Below are positions 33,415 to 41,134 of a stretch of DNA of 64,000 bases, piece by piece (the first letter of the stretch is position 1; each line of letters opens with the position of its first letter). The DNA is taken from positions 453,001 to 517,000 of the forward strand of contig NZ_CP044990.1 of NCBI RefSeq assembly GCF_009017495.1, read 5' to 3'. Source of the DNA: Deinococcus sp. AJ005. Its GTDB lineage: Bacteria > Deinococcota > Deinococci > Deinococcales > Deinococcaceae. Made by a program: the position numbers and the translations under genes. The notes beneath the pieces were generated by a model. That model saw nothing but the letters and a program-made list of their open reading frames with translations, was not told the origin of the DNA and ran no database searches.

Positions 33415-33440
33415 TTCATCTGGAAGTATTTCAGATGAAA
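33414..33440. promoter_or_regulatory. Operator-like perfect inverted repeat at the MarR start
   Basis: TTTCATCTG (33414-33422) and CAGATGAAA (33432-33440) form a perfect 9-bp inverted repeat separated by 9 nt. It overlaps the start codon of the MarR gene and the 5' leader. The size and symmetry fit a MarR dimer binding site. Confidence 0.7.
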
Positions 33441-33504
33441 GTGAATGAGGCAAGTCTGGGCTGTGCCTGACTGGGGAACATGATGGAAGGCCCAAGGCTG
33501 GAGT

Positions 33505-33963
33505 TCAGGAGGAAAGAATCTGCACTCCAGCCACGCTGTCCAGTTGCTCGGTCAGCCATGCACCGCGCTTCAGGTGGGCGTCCAGCACGCTGGTCAGCCA
33601 GGGCAGGCAGTCGTCCGGCAGGGCGTCAGGGGCAAACCAGCCGACTTCAGCGGTCTTGTCCAGTGGCGTTGGTTCCCCATCCCACTGGCGGGTCAGGAAC
33701 AGGAAATCGGTCCCCTGCATGCCGTCAATATCAAAGCGTGACACGCCCAGGGCTTTCAGCGAGGCCAGTTCAACTTTCAACCCCACTTCTTCCTCGGCCT
33801 CGCGCACTGCAGCGGCCATCAGCGCCTCGCCGAGTTCCACCCGTCCGCCCGGCAGTCCCCACAGGCCATTCATATAGCTCGTGCCGTCGCGGCGGCCCAG
33901 CAGCACACGCCCGGAAACGTCTTGCACGACAAGCCAGGCGATCAGATAGAAGGGGGAGGTCAT
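33505..33963 (-). CDS. Nudix hydrolase
   Basis: A 152-residue Nudix protein that would hydrolyse a nucleoside diphosphate linked to another group. The Nudix box reads GGRVELGEALMAAAVREAEEEVGL, matching Gx5Ex7REUxEExGU exactly. It is preceded by LIAWLVVQDVSGRVLLGRRDG and SYMNGLWGLPGG, typical of the MutT-like fold. The start at 33963 (MTSPFYLIAW) is 8 nt downstream of the eutC stop; longer starts run into eutC. Deinococcus genomes have many Nudix genes, and the substrate cannot be told. It is likely co-transcribed with eutBC. Confidence 0.9.
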   Translation of the reverse strand: MTSPFYLIAWLVVQDVSGRVLLGRRDGTSYMNGLWGLPGGRVELGEALMAAAVREAEEEVGLKVELASLKALGVSRFDIDGMQGTDFLFLTRQWDGEPTPLDKTAEVGWFAPDALPDDCLPWLTSVLDAHLKRGAWLTEQLDSVAGVQILSS

Positions 33964-33971
33964 GGGGCAGT

Positions 33972-34733
33972 TTAGCCGCGTGGCAAGGCGGCAAAGTCCC
34001 CTGGTGGCTCGCCACCTTCGTCCTTGAGTGCAATGCCGCTGAGTTCCCGGTGTAAGGCTTGCCGGATCAGGTGCGCCAGCCGCCACGCCGCCGCCCGCAC
34101 CTTTAGCCCCGCCGGGCGGATGTTGGACACGCAGTTGCGGGCCGAATCGCGGGTCAGCGGCTGTGGGGCGTAAGTCAGGTACGCTCCCAGGCTGTCCGGG
34201 CTGCTCAGGCCGGGGCGTTCGCCGATCAGGACGAGGACGAGTTTTGCGCCTACGGCCAGGGCCACGCCGTCGCCCAGCGCCACCCGCGCCTGCCGTGCCA
34301 GGACGATGGGGCCAACGCCCAGACCCGCCCCGCGCAATTCGGGCAGCAGCACCGCCAGCAACGGTTCCACATGCGCCAGCGCCCCCGCTGAGAGGCCATC
34401 TGCCACGACGATCACGACATCGGACGGGGGCTGGCCCTCCAATTCCGCCAAGGATTCAGGTGCCAGCGTGCGTCCCAGGTCTGGGCGACGCAGATATTCA
34501 GCACGGTCTGCGGCGTGGCTGTGGACGTGCAGGACCACCTCTCCAGTCCCTTCCAGCGTCTCGGCCAGCGCTTCAAAATTGGCAGCAACATGCACGGCGT
34601 CCCGTGCCACCGCGTGCGCCGCGTTGAACTTCAGTAGCTCCCGCGTCGGCAGCGAGGTTCCCGCCCGTCCCAGCGCGATCCGGGCGTCGGTAAATTCTTT
34701 CAGGGAGGCCCAGGGGGTCAGATCGTTGGTCAT
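33972..34733 (-). CDS. eutC: Ethanolamine ammonia-lyase small subunit
   Basis: A 253-residue subunit of the adenosylcobalamin-dependent lyase that splits ethanolamine into acetaldehyde and ammonia. Matching blocks are DARIALGRAGTSLPTRELLKFNAAHAVARDAVH, VLHVHSHAADRAEYLRRPDLGR, VVIVADGLSAGALAHVEPLL, LVLVLIGERPGLSSPDSLGAYLTYAP and RNCVSNIRPAGL (the Cys/Asn/Arg cobalamin-contact region). The start overlaps the eutB stop as ATGA. No microcompartment shell genes and no eutA reactivase are nearby, so this is a minimal eutBC unit. Confidence 0.95.
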   Translation of the reverse strand: MTNDLTPWASLKEFTDARIALGRAGTSLPTRELLKFNAAHAVARDAVHVAANFEALAETLEGTGEVVLHVHSHAADRAEYLRRPDLGRTLAPESLAELEGQPPSDVVIVVADGLSAGALAHVEPLLAVLLPELRGAGLGVGPIVLARQARVALGDGVALAVGAKLVLVLIGERPGLSSPDSLGAYLTYAPQPLTRDSARNCVSNIRPAGLKVRAAAWRLAHLIRQALHRELSGIALKDEGGEPPGDFAALPRG

Positions 34734-36139
34734 CCGCCTGCCGCTCCCATCAACTCCCGAAGTTGCGCCCGGCCCGGCAGCGTCAAGCCTCCATCCCGGC
34801 TCAGCCCTACTTTTTCCAGCCACGCGGCAAATTCTGGCGCGGGGGGGCGGTCAAACATGCGGCGCACGTACCACGTGTCATGAAAACTGGTGCTTTGATA
34901 ATTCAGCATGATGTCGTCCGCCCCTGGCACACCCATGATGAAGGTCACCCCTGCCGCGCCCAGCAGGGTCAACAGGGTGTCGGTGTCGTCTCCATCGGCC
35001 TCCGCGTGGTTGGTGTAGCAGATGTCGCAGCCCATCGGCAGGCCCAGCAACTTGCCGCAAAAGTGATCCTCCAGCCCCGCGCGGATGATCTGCTTGCCGT
35101 CATACAGGTACTCCGGGCCGATAAACCCCACCACGGTATTGACCAGCAGCGGGCGGTAGCGTCGCGCCACCGCATAGGCGCGGGCCTCCAGCGTTCCCTG
35201 ATCCACGCCGTGGTGGGCGTTGGCCGACAGGGCGCTGCCCTGCCCGGTTTCAAAGTACATCACGTTGTCGCCGTAGCCCCCGACTAAATCTGCCCCGCGC
35301 CGCAGCTCCAGCCCCGCCGCATGCGCCTCGTCCAGCAGGGCCAGATCAATACCAAAGCCGCTGTTGGCGTCCTGCGTTCCCGCCACGCTCTGAAACACCA
35401 GATCCACCGGAGCGCCGCGCGCCATTGCTTCCAGCGTGTTGGTGACGTGCGTCAGCACGCAGCTCTGCGTCGGCATTCCGGTCTGCTGGCGGAAATCGTC
35501 CAGCAGCCGCAGTAAACCCACGCAACTTTCAACACTGTCCAGCGCAGGATTGATCCCGATCACTGCGTCGCCGCAGCCGAACATCAACCCGTCCAGCGTG
35601 CTGGCCAGGATGCCGCGCGGATCGTCGGTGGGGTGGTTGGGCTGCAAGCGCGTGCTGAAGCGCCCCCGCAACCCCAGCGTGGTGCGAAAGCGTGTGATCA
35701 CCTCCACCTTGGAGGCCACCAGAATTAAATCCTGCACGCGCATGAGCTTGCTTACGGCGGCCACCATTTCGGGGGTCAGGCCGGGGGCCAGGGCCGCCAG
35801 CGCTTCCGGTGTGGCCTCATCGCCCAGCAGCCAGTCGCGGAATTCGCCCACGCTCAGGCCAGACACGGGCGCAAAGGCCGCCGCGTCGTGGCTGTCCACG
35901 ATCAGGCGCGTGACTTCGTCGGTCTCATAGGGAACCAGCAGGTCTTCTAAAAACAGGCTCAGGGGCAAGTCGGCCAGAATCTGCCGCGCGGCCTCGCGTT
36001 CCTGGGAACTGCCCGCCGCGATTCCCGCCAGCTCGTCGCCGGACTTGAGCGGGCTGGCGCAGGCCATCACCCGCCGCAAATCGGGGAAGGTGAAATGGCG
36101 GTGGCCCAGGGTCAGGTGGTACGTGGGCGGCTCCGGCAA
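34730..36139 (-). CDS. eutB: Ethanolamine ammonia-lyase large subunit
   Basis: A 469-residue catalytic subunit with a TIM barrel that binds ethanolamine and coenzyme B12. Signature segments are LQPNHPTDDPRGILASTLDGLMFGCGDAVIGINPALDS, TQSCVLTHVTNTLEAM, VDLVFQSVAGTQDANSGFGIDLALLDEA, NVMYFETGQGSALSANAHHGVDQGTLEARAYAVARRY and GCDICYTNHAEADGDDTD. The start is TTG at 36139 (L/MPEPPTYHLTLGHRHF); an ATG at 36143 is in another frame. A 140-bp inverted-repeat element lies 25 nt upstream of the TTG, so the promoter must be within, or beyond, that element. No cobalamin riboswitch was recognised. Confidence 0.93.
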   Translation of the reverse strand: MPEPPTYHLTLGHRHFTFPDLRRVMACASPLKSGDELAGIAAGSSQEREAARQILADLPLSLFLEDLLVPYETDEVTRLIVDSHDAAAFAPVSGLSVGEFRDWLLGDEATPEALAALAPGLTPEMVAAVSKLMRVQDLILVASKVEVITRFRTTLGLRGRFSTRLQPNHPTDDPRGILASTLDGLMFGCGDAVIGINPALDSVESCVGLLRLLDDFRQQTGMPTQSCVLTHVTNTLEAMARGAPVDLVFQSVAGTQDANSGFGIDLALLDEAHAAGLELRRGADLVGGYGDNVMYFETGQGSALSANAHHGVDQGTLEARAYAVARRYRPLLVNTVVGFIGPEYLYDGKQIIRAGLEDHFCGKLLGLPMGCDICYTNHAEADGDDTDTLLTLLGAAGVTFIMGVPGADDIMLNYQSTSFHDTWYVRRMFDRPPAPEFAAWLEKVGLSRDGGLTLPGRAQLRELMGAAGG

Positions 36140-36164
36140 ACATCAAGGGGCATGGATCAGTGTA

Positions 36165-36304
36165 ATACCAATCACCGAAAATTCGGCTCTTTAAAGCCGG
36201 ATTTTCCGAGCGGAGCGAGTAGTGAAAATACCAGTCACCAAAGATGGAAAAGGCGCTCTTGGCGCTTTCCCAAGAGTGCATCTGTAATTTTTGGTGACTG
36301 GTAT
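36165..36304. mobile_element. MITE-like element with 19-bp terminal inverted repeats
   Basis: The left end ATACCAATCACCGAAAATT (36165-36183) matches the inverted right end AATTTTTGGTGACTGGTAT (36286-36304) with only two differences. A third, direct copy of the end motif (ATACCAGTCACCAAAG) occurs internally at 36228. The 140-bp body has no coding capacity and includes GC-poor stretches unlike the flanks. It sits between the divergent-spaced eutB start and the stop of the MFS gene, both on the minus strand. A target-site duplication is not certain. Confidence 0.8.
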
Positions 36305-36337
36305 AAGTGAGCAGGGGACAGGAGAGAAGAGTCGGGT

Positions 36338-37567
36338 TCAGGAAGCCAATTCCCGCTGCCCCCGTCCTGCCGCCACCCCCGTCACCAGCACCAGACCCGT
36401 CATCGCCAGCAAGAAGATCAGTGGCACCTCCCAGTCGCCCGTGAGATCGTGCAGTGCCCCGAAGATGAAGGGACCAGTCGCCGCCAGCGCGTAGCCGAAG
36501 CCCTGCGCCATCGCCGAGAGCTGCGGCACCTGTGCCAGATTGGCGGCCCGCACGGCAATAAACATCAGCGCCAGCGGAAAGGTGCTGCCCGCGCCGATGC
36601 CCATCAGCAGCAGCCAGGGCAAGGGCGTCAGCGGAGCGAGGAGCAGACCCGTGATGCCCGCCGTACTGACCAGTGCCGTCGCCACCGCCAGCGGGACCAA
36701 AAGTTTGGGCCGTGCCGCCAGCACCGGAACCGCCAGAGTGAAGGGCAGTTGCACCACGTTGGCAAATGCCAGCAGCAGCCCCGCCTGCGCCGCCGTGAAG
36801 CCGTTGTCCTGCAAGACCCTGGGTACCCAGGTCAGCCACGTAAAAAAGACCAGAGACTGAAAGCCCATATACAGCGTCACCGATAGCGCGTAGGGGTTCT
36901 GCCACACCGACGGCCCCCCCTTGACTGGTGCGCGGGCATGAGTCTGCCGTCCGAAGACGGTGGGCAGCCACGCCACCACGCCGATCACGGCCAGCCCGAT
37001 CCACACGCCCATAGACGAGCGCCACGCGCCGCCCAGCACGGTCATCAGCGGTACGGCCACCCCGGAGGCCAGCGCCGCGCCGCCCACCACCGCCAGCGTG
37101 TACAGCCCGGTCATCGGCCCCACCCGCGTGGGATAGTCGCGCCGGATCAGGCTGGGCAGCAGCACGTTGTTCAGGGCGATGCCCGCCCCCACCAGTACCG
37201 TGCCGATGAGGATAACGGGCAGCGTCGCGCCGATCCGCAGCACACTTCCTACGCCAATCACGGCGGTGGCAAACAGGATGATGGTCTCGTTGCTGTAGCG
37301 GCGGCTGAGCAGCGGCGCAAGCGGAGCCAGCACGCCCCAGCACAGCAGCGGCAGCGTGGTCAGCAGGCTCAGGGTGGCCGCGCTGACCCCCAACTCGGCC
37401 TGCACCTGTGACAGCAGCGGCCCGAACCCGGCGATGGGCGGGCGCAGGTTCAGCGCCACCAGAATCAGCCCCAGGATGAGCAGGGGGGCGGCGGTGGGCT
37501 TGCGGCGTTGCTGGACTGACTCCGCTGCCGCAGGCGATTCAGGGGCGGCGAGGTCAGAACGGCTCAT
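36338..37567 (-). CDS. MFS transporter, CynX/NimT type
   Basis: A 409-residue transporter with 12 hydrophobic helices. The opening [33 protein letters not shown] is the characteristic first helix and loop of the CynX (cyanate)/NimT (2-nitroimidazole) group, and [16 protein letters not shown] and [28 protein letters not shown] are further family blocks. The actual substrate is unknown; no cyanase gene is nearby. It lies upstream of eutB on the same strand but is separated by the short inverted-repeat element, so co-transcription with eutBC is possible. Confidence 0.9.
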   Translation of the reverse strand: MSRSDLAAPESPAAAESVQQRRKPTAAPLLILGLILVALNLRPPIAGFGPLLSQVQAELGVSAATLSLLTTLPLLCWGVLAPLAPLLSRRYSNETIILFATAVIGVGSVLRIGATLPVILIGTVLVGAGIALNNVLLPSLIRRDYPTRVGPMTGLYTLAVVGGAALASGVAVPLMTVLGGAWRSSMGVWIGLAVIGVVAWLPTVFGRQTHARAPVKGGPSVWQNPYALSVTLYMGFQSLVFFTWLTWVPRVLQDNGFTAAQAGLLLAFANVVQLPFTLAVPVLAARPKLLVPLAVATALVSTAGITGLLLAPLTPLPWLLLMGIGAGSTFPLALMFIAVRAANLAQVPQLSAMAQGFGYALAATGPFIFGALHDLTGDWEVPLIFLLAMTGLVLVTGVAAGRGQRELAS

Positions 37568-37805
37568 TCGCGCAGGTTAGCGCCTCCAATCCTCTGTTCG
37601 CCCTGATACATGGAATGGGGCTGCCGATTCGCATTCGCCACCCAATTGCTTTTCTTGCTGCAATTCAACGGTACAGATTAACGCACATCTCACGCACACA
37701 CGGGCTTACGCTGACCGCGTCAGGGAACTGATGAATTGCGGCTCTGGTATGCGTCCGCCCCATTTTCCGTGCCTCTCTGGCGCGGCTTTTACAACAGGAG
37801 TTGTT

Positions 37806-38723
37806 ATGAGACAACGTTTGACCCCGTTCACCTGGATCATCGCCACCCTGGCCGTGCTGCTAAGCACCGCACTAGCACAGTCGCAAAACGCTCCAGTGGA
37901 GGCGGCCAAGCTCTCGCTGAGCTACGGGCAGTTCGGTCTGGTCTACCAGATCTTCTCGATTACCATTGCCTCGATGGGTGCAGGCTTTATCTTTTTCGTG
38001 CTGGCCCAGCAAAACCTGTCGCCCAAGTACCGCCCGGCCATGGTGGTCTCGGCGCTGGTGGTGGCGATTGCCTGCTACCACTACTTCCGCATCTTTAACT
38101 CCTGGAACGAGTCCTATGCCCTGACCGCTGGAGCTTACGTCGCCACGGCTGTCCCCTTCAACGACGCCTACCGTTATGCCGACTGGATACTGACGGTGCC
38201 GCTGCTGCTCGTGGAGGCTGTCGCAGTTCTGGCGCTTGCCACCAACGTCGCCTCGGGCATGATCTGGCGCTTGGCCCTGGCCGCCTTCGTGATGATCGCC
38301 ACGGGATATCCCGGTGAAATCTCCGGCGACACCACCACCCGCCTGATCTGGGGCACCATCAGCACCATTCCGTTTATCTACATCGTGTACACGCTGTTTG
38401 TCGAACTGGGCAAGTCGATAGACCGTCAGCCGCCACGGGTGCAGGTGCTGACCCGCAATCTGCGGCTGCTGTTGTTCGCGTCATGGGGCTTCTACCCCAT
38501 TGCGTACCTGCTCCCTATCTTCCTGGGGGGCGGCGGCCTGAGCGCCAGCGGCGTGGTTGGCTTGCAGGTGGGCTACAGCATCGCCGATATTCTGGCAAAA
38601 GTTGGTTTCGGCACCCTGATTTACTTTATTGCGCTGGAAAAAACCGCACATGACCGCAGTATGGGCGTCACCGAAGACAGCACCACTCCGCCAGCCACTG
38701 AACTGCCTACCCGGCCCGTTTAA
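37806..38723 (+). CDS. Microbial rhodopsin, light-driven outward proton pump (proteorhodopsin/xanthorhodopsin-like)
   Basis: A 305-residue seven-helix retinal protein. AGGAG lies 5 nt before the ATG at 37806, and an N-terminal signal-like segment (WIIATLAVLLSTALAQ) precedes helix A. The helix C motif is YRYADWILTVPLLLVE: Asp126 (proton acceptor), Thr130 and Glu137 (proton donor) form the DTE set of outward proton pumps. His92 in CYHYFRIF matches the proteorhodopsin His that pairs with the acceptor Asp. Lys265 in IADILAKVGFG binds retinal. The tuning position is Leu, suggesting green absorption. A small membrane protein gene and a retinal-forming dioxygenase gene follow on the same strand, so pump and chromophore supply are linked. 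Whether a carotenoid antenna binds is not decided here. Confidence 0.95.
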   Translation: MRQRLTPFTWIIATLAVLLSTALAQSQNAPVEAAKLSLSYGQFGLVYQIFSITIASMGAGFIFFVLAQQNLSPKYRPAMVVSALVVAIACYHYFRIFNSWNESYALTAGAYVATAVPFNDAYRYADWILTVPLLLVEAVAVLALATNVASGMIWRLALAAFVMIATGYPGEISGDTTTRLIWGTISTIPFIYIVYTLFVELGKSIDRQPPRVQVLTRNLRLLLFASWGFYPIAYLLPIFLGGGGLSASGVVGLQVGYSIADILAKVGFGTLIYFIALEKTAHDRSMGVTEDSTTPPATELPTRPV

Positions 38724-38755
38724 CCCGCCCGACGCTGCCCGTCACTGGAGACCCC

Positions 38756-39010
38756 ATGACCAGGACCGAGATCAGAACCGAGACCACCCCGGAAGCCCGT
38801 CCTCTGTTTATCCTTGTGCGCCGCCATCAGGGTCTTGTGGCGCTGGGACTGATGTTGATTGCTGCCTCGGCGATGGCGCTCGACTTCTTCCGCAGTGACC
38901 TGCTGGGGCCGCACCTGATCGGCTTGCGCCTGATCTACGCGGGGATTGCGCTGCTGACCATCACCTATATCTGGATCGTGAGTACCCAGGACGCCGAGCG
39001 CGCCGCCTAG
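38756..39010 (+). CDS. Small two-helix membrane protein
   Basis: An 84-residue protein with two predicted membrane helices (GLVALGLMLIAASAMALDFF and GLRLIYAGIALLTITYIWIV) connected by the short loop RSDLLGPHLI. The N-terminus is charged and polar. I do not recognise a family. It begins 32 nt after the rhodopsin stop with a weak GGAGA ribosome binding site and is followed by a long perfect hairpin. Its position between rhodopsin and the retinal synthase suggests a rhodopsin-associated role, which is inference only. Confidence 0.75.
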   Translation: MTRTEIRTETTPEARPLFILVRRHQGLVALGLMLIAASAMALDFFRSDLLGPHLIGLRLIYAGIALLTITYIWIVSTQDAERAA

Positions 39011-39346
39011 CTGCGCTGGTCAGTGCCGCTCCATCTACAACGCCGCTTGGAGACCCAGCAAGCGGCGTTGTCGTTAGTTGGCGCTGTGGTGTAGGTGGCG
39101 CTGTCGTCACTTCGGGCCGTGTAGAGGAATTGCAGGTTGCACGGGCCACTGGCGAGTCCTGATGGACAGAGCAAAAAACAGGAGTTTCAGCATTTCCTCA
39201 ATCCTGTGCTCCTCCTGATCTGGCCGCCGGGCGAAACCTCAATACCCTTTCTGATCACCGGAACACCAGTCCTGACCAGACTCCCTGCGTCCCGTCCCAT
39301 GTTCCAGCGCTCTTCCCCTCCCCTGGCCTGTCATCAGAGGTACGCC
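39011..39346. other. Intergenic region before the carotene dioxygenase gene
   Basis: About 336 nt if translation starts at 39347. It contains the 12-bp hairpin at 39038-39070. The frame is open from 39137, so part of this stretch could code if an upstream start (39137 or 39299) is used, but that sequence has no ribosome binding site and no family resemblance. No other feature is seen. Confidence 0.5.
39038..39070 (+). terminator. Perfect 12-bp hairpin between the small membrane protein and blh
   Basis: CAACGCCGCTTG (39038-39049) pairs perfectly with CAAGCGGCGTTG (39059-39070) over a 9-nt loop. The T-run is weak (TCGTTAGTT), so it may be a partial terminator or an mRNA-processing/stability hairpin inside the operon. 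Confidence 0.55.
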
Positions 39347-40417
39347 GTGACCCACTTCCAGCCCTCCAAACCCCTTCTGACCCCGGCCACACCGCAGATT
39401 GCTCGCCAGCGGCCTGCGTTCCTGCTCCTGTTCGCCGTTCCCTGGGCGGCCATGCTCGGCCTGCTGGGGCTGCACGGCCTGTTTCCGGCGGTGCTGGAGC
39501 GTTACGCCCTCGTGCCGCTGCTGCTGAGCGCCGTGTTGTTCGGTCTGCCGCACGGGGCGCTGGACCATCTGGTGCCGCTGCGACAGGGCTGGCGGCTGAC
39601 GAGAAGCTGGACCGGACTGGGACTGTTTCTGCTGGCTTATCTGGGCGTGGTGCTGCTGTATCTGGGCGTCTGGACCGTGTGGCCGATGGTGGCGTACTGG
39701 GGGTTTCTGCTCACTTCGGCGCTGCACTGGGGGCACGGCGATCTGGACTTTCTGGAGCGGCGGCTGGGCCGTGCCCGGGCCTGGCACAGCGGCGCAACAT
39801 TGCTGCTGCGTGGCAGCTTGCCCATCGTCGTTCCGTTTCTGGCCTTCCCCGACGCCTACGAACGGCTGGCGCGCGGCGCTGCACAGGCATTCCACGCGTC
39901 CCTTCCCGCCGGGCCGCTGTGGAGTGCCAGCTTTTCCCAGGGGCTGACCGTGATTTTCGTGGCCGTGCTGCTGCTGTCGGTGGCCGACACCCTGCGCTGT
40001 GCCGCCAGTGACCGGGCCGCCGTGACCGAACTGGCCGAGGTTGCGCTGCTGCTGCTGGTGTTCACTCAGGTCCCCGCCGAGCTGTCCATCGGCCTGTATT
40101 TCACGCTGTGGCACGCCTGGCGGCATCTAGGCCGACTTCTGGAACTCAACTCCAGGCCACTCAAGCTACGGCCTGTCAGCCTGCGCGGGTTGCGACGGCT
40201 GGCGCTGGACCTGACGCCGATCACCCTGATTGCGCTGGGGATGCTCGGTGGCCTGTTCCTGTGGAGTGCGCCGCGCCTGCACAGCGCCGAGGACTTGACG
40301 GCGCTGTACCTGGCCCTGATCGCCGCCCTGACCCTGCCCCACGCCCTGCTCGTCGGCGTGATGGACCCCGCCTTTGCCCGTATGGTGGGGCGGTCCCGCC
40401 GGGACGCAAATTCCTGA
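39347..40417 (+). CDS. blh: Brp/Blh-type beta-carotene 15,15'-dioxygenase (retinal synthase)
   Basis: A 356-residue polytopic membrane enzyme that cleaves beta-carotene to two retinal molecules. The iron-ligand His residues of the family are visible in LPHGALDHLV, SALHWGHGDLDF, YFTLWHAWRH and LTLPHALLVGVMD. About eight hydrophobic helices are present. The start is taken as GTG at 39347, with AGAGG 6 nt upstream; ATG codons at 39299 and 39137 are in frame but lack a site. It completes the rhodopsin cassette: the pump gene lies about 600 nt upstream on the same strand. The symbol is given by family; the enzyme may also be called Brp. Confidence 0.9.
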   Translation: MTHFQPSKPLLTPATPQIARQRPAFLLLFAVPWAAMLGLLGLHGLFPAVLERYALVPLLLSAVLFGLPHGALDHLVPLRQGWRLTRSWTGLGLFLLAYLGVVLLYLGVWTVWPMVAYWGFLLTSALHWGHGDLDFLERRLGRARAWHSGATLLLRGSLPIVVPFLAFPDAYERLARGAAQAFHASLPAGPLWSASFSQGLTVIFVAVLLLSVADTLRCAASDRAAVTELAEVALLLLVFTQVPAELSIGLYFTLWHAWRHLGRLLELNSRPLKLRPVSLRGLRRLALDLTPITLIALGMLGGLFLWSAPRLHSAEDLTALYLALIAALTLPHALLVGVMDPAFARMVGRSRRDANS

Positions 40418-40968
40418 GCCTGGGGGAGAGGCTGCGCCGGACCAGCAGTGCGGGTGGGTAAAACAGCACGCAGATGTGCCCCCGGATTCAAGACCCGGTC
40501 TCTGGCGCTGGCCTGACTGAGGCATGCGGGCCTTCAGGGGTCAATCTGACAAGGACTCTTACGGATTCCGTCTGTAACGCGGTAGAGATCGGGAAAGCGT
40601 AGGTCTCCACACTCCACACTCCACGCCCAGGACCCGTTTTTCTCCTGCTCACTGTCCTGTCCAGAGCAGCGCCCATGACTGGTACGGCTCGCAGGGGGAC
40701 GCTTGAACGCCGGATCGGATTTCCAGGTATTTTCAGCACCTTCCAATCGGGGTCTGTCTTATTTCGCCCGCGTTCCTGTACCAATCACAGCGGTTCAACA
40801 GAAGAGGCCAGATGCCCCCAGGCGGCGTTGGATGTGGGTGCCAGTTGGGACCGCTTTTTTCCCGTGTCCCCACTCACCACTGCAACTGCACAGATTGACC
40901 AACTTTAAAGACGAAAAATGCCTGTCGGGCACGCTTCTTACCCATTCCTTCTGCTAACTTGGCCGTGC
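40418..40968. other. Long intergenic region with possible repeat remnants
   Basis: About 550 nt without a supportable gene. Open frames here start without ribosome binding sites and resemble nothing. CTCTTACGGATTCCGTCTGT near 40555-40575 recalls a short motif common in Deinococcus intergenic repeats (from memory). CCACACT is repeated in tandem near 40605-40622. The right end holds TGC-TAACTT (40952-40960), an extended -10 element suited to start the TPP riboswitch transcript. Confidence 0.45.
40952..40960 (+). promoter_or_regulatory. Extended -10 promoter of the thiB transcript
   Basis: TG-C-TAACTT at 40952-40960 lies about 8 nt before the 5' strand of the TPP aptamer P1 stem, which is where transcription should begin. 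No convincing -35 element was found. Confidence 0.5.
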
Positions 40969-41055
<87 letters not shown>

Positions 41056-41056
41056 C

Positions 41057-41119
41057 GGCCAGCCCCGAAGACTTCGGCGGTTGGCCCCGCTTCCCCTCGT
41101 GACGCGAGGGGGCTTTTTT
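41057..41119 (+). terminator. Expression platform: hairpin plus riboswitch-controlled terminator
   Basis: A hairpin (GGCCA/TGGCC with inner CCGAAG/CTTCGG, 41057-41086) precedes a terminator stem CCCCTCG (41093-41099)/CGAGGGG (41105-41111) and a T-run at 41114-41119. The 3' arm GAGGGGG could also act as a ribosome binding site for the ATG at 41120, so folding might block both transcription and translation. Confidence 0.85.
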
Positions 41120-41134
41120 ATGTTTGGAAACAGT

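Noticed and set aside
36140..36143. ATG at 36143 as eutB start
   Set aside because: It is in a different frame from eutB; the frame opens with TTG at 36139.
36140..36337. Cobalamin riboswitch upstream of eutB
   Set aside because: Looked for because the lyase needs B12, but no conserved B12-box could be recognised; the space is filled by the inverted-repeat element.
35925..37343. Minus-strand frame of 472 codons spanning the eutB start, the inverted-repeat element and the MFS gene
   Set aside because: Overlaps two recognised genes in another frame and crosses a non-coding repeat; composition is that of a shadow frame.
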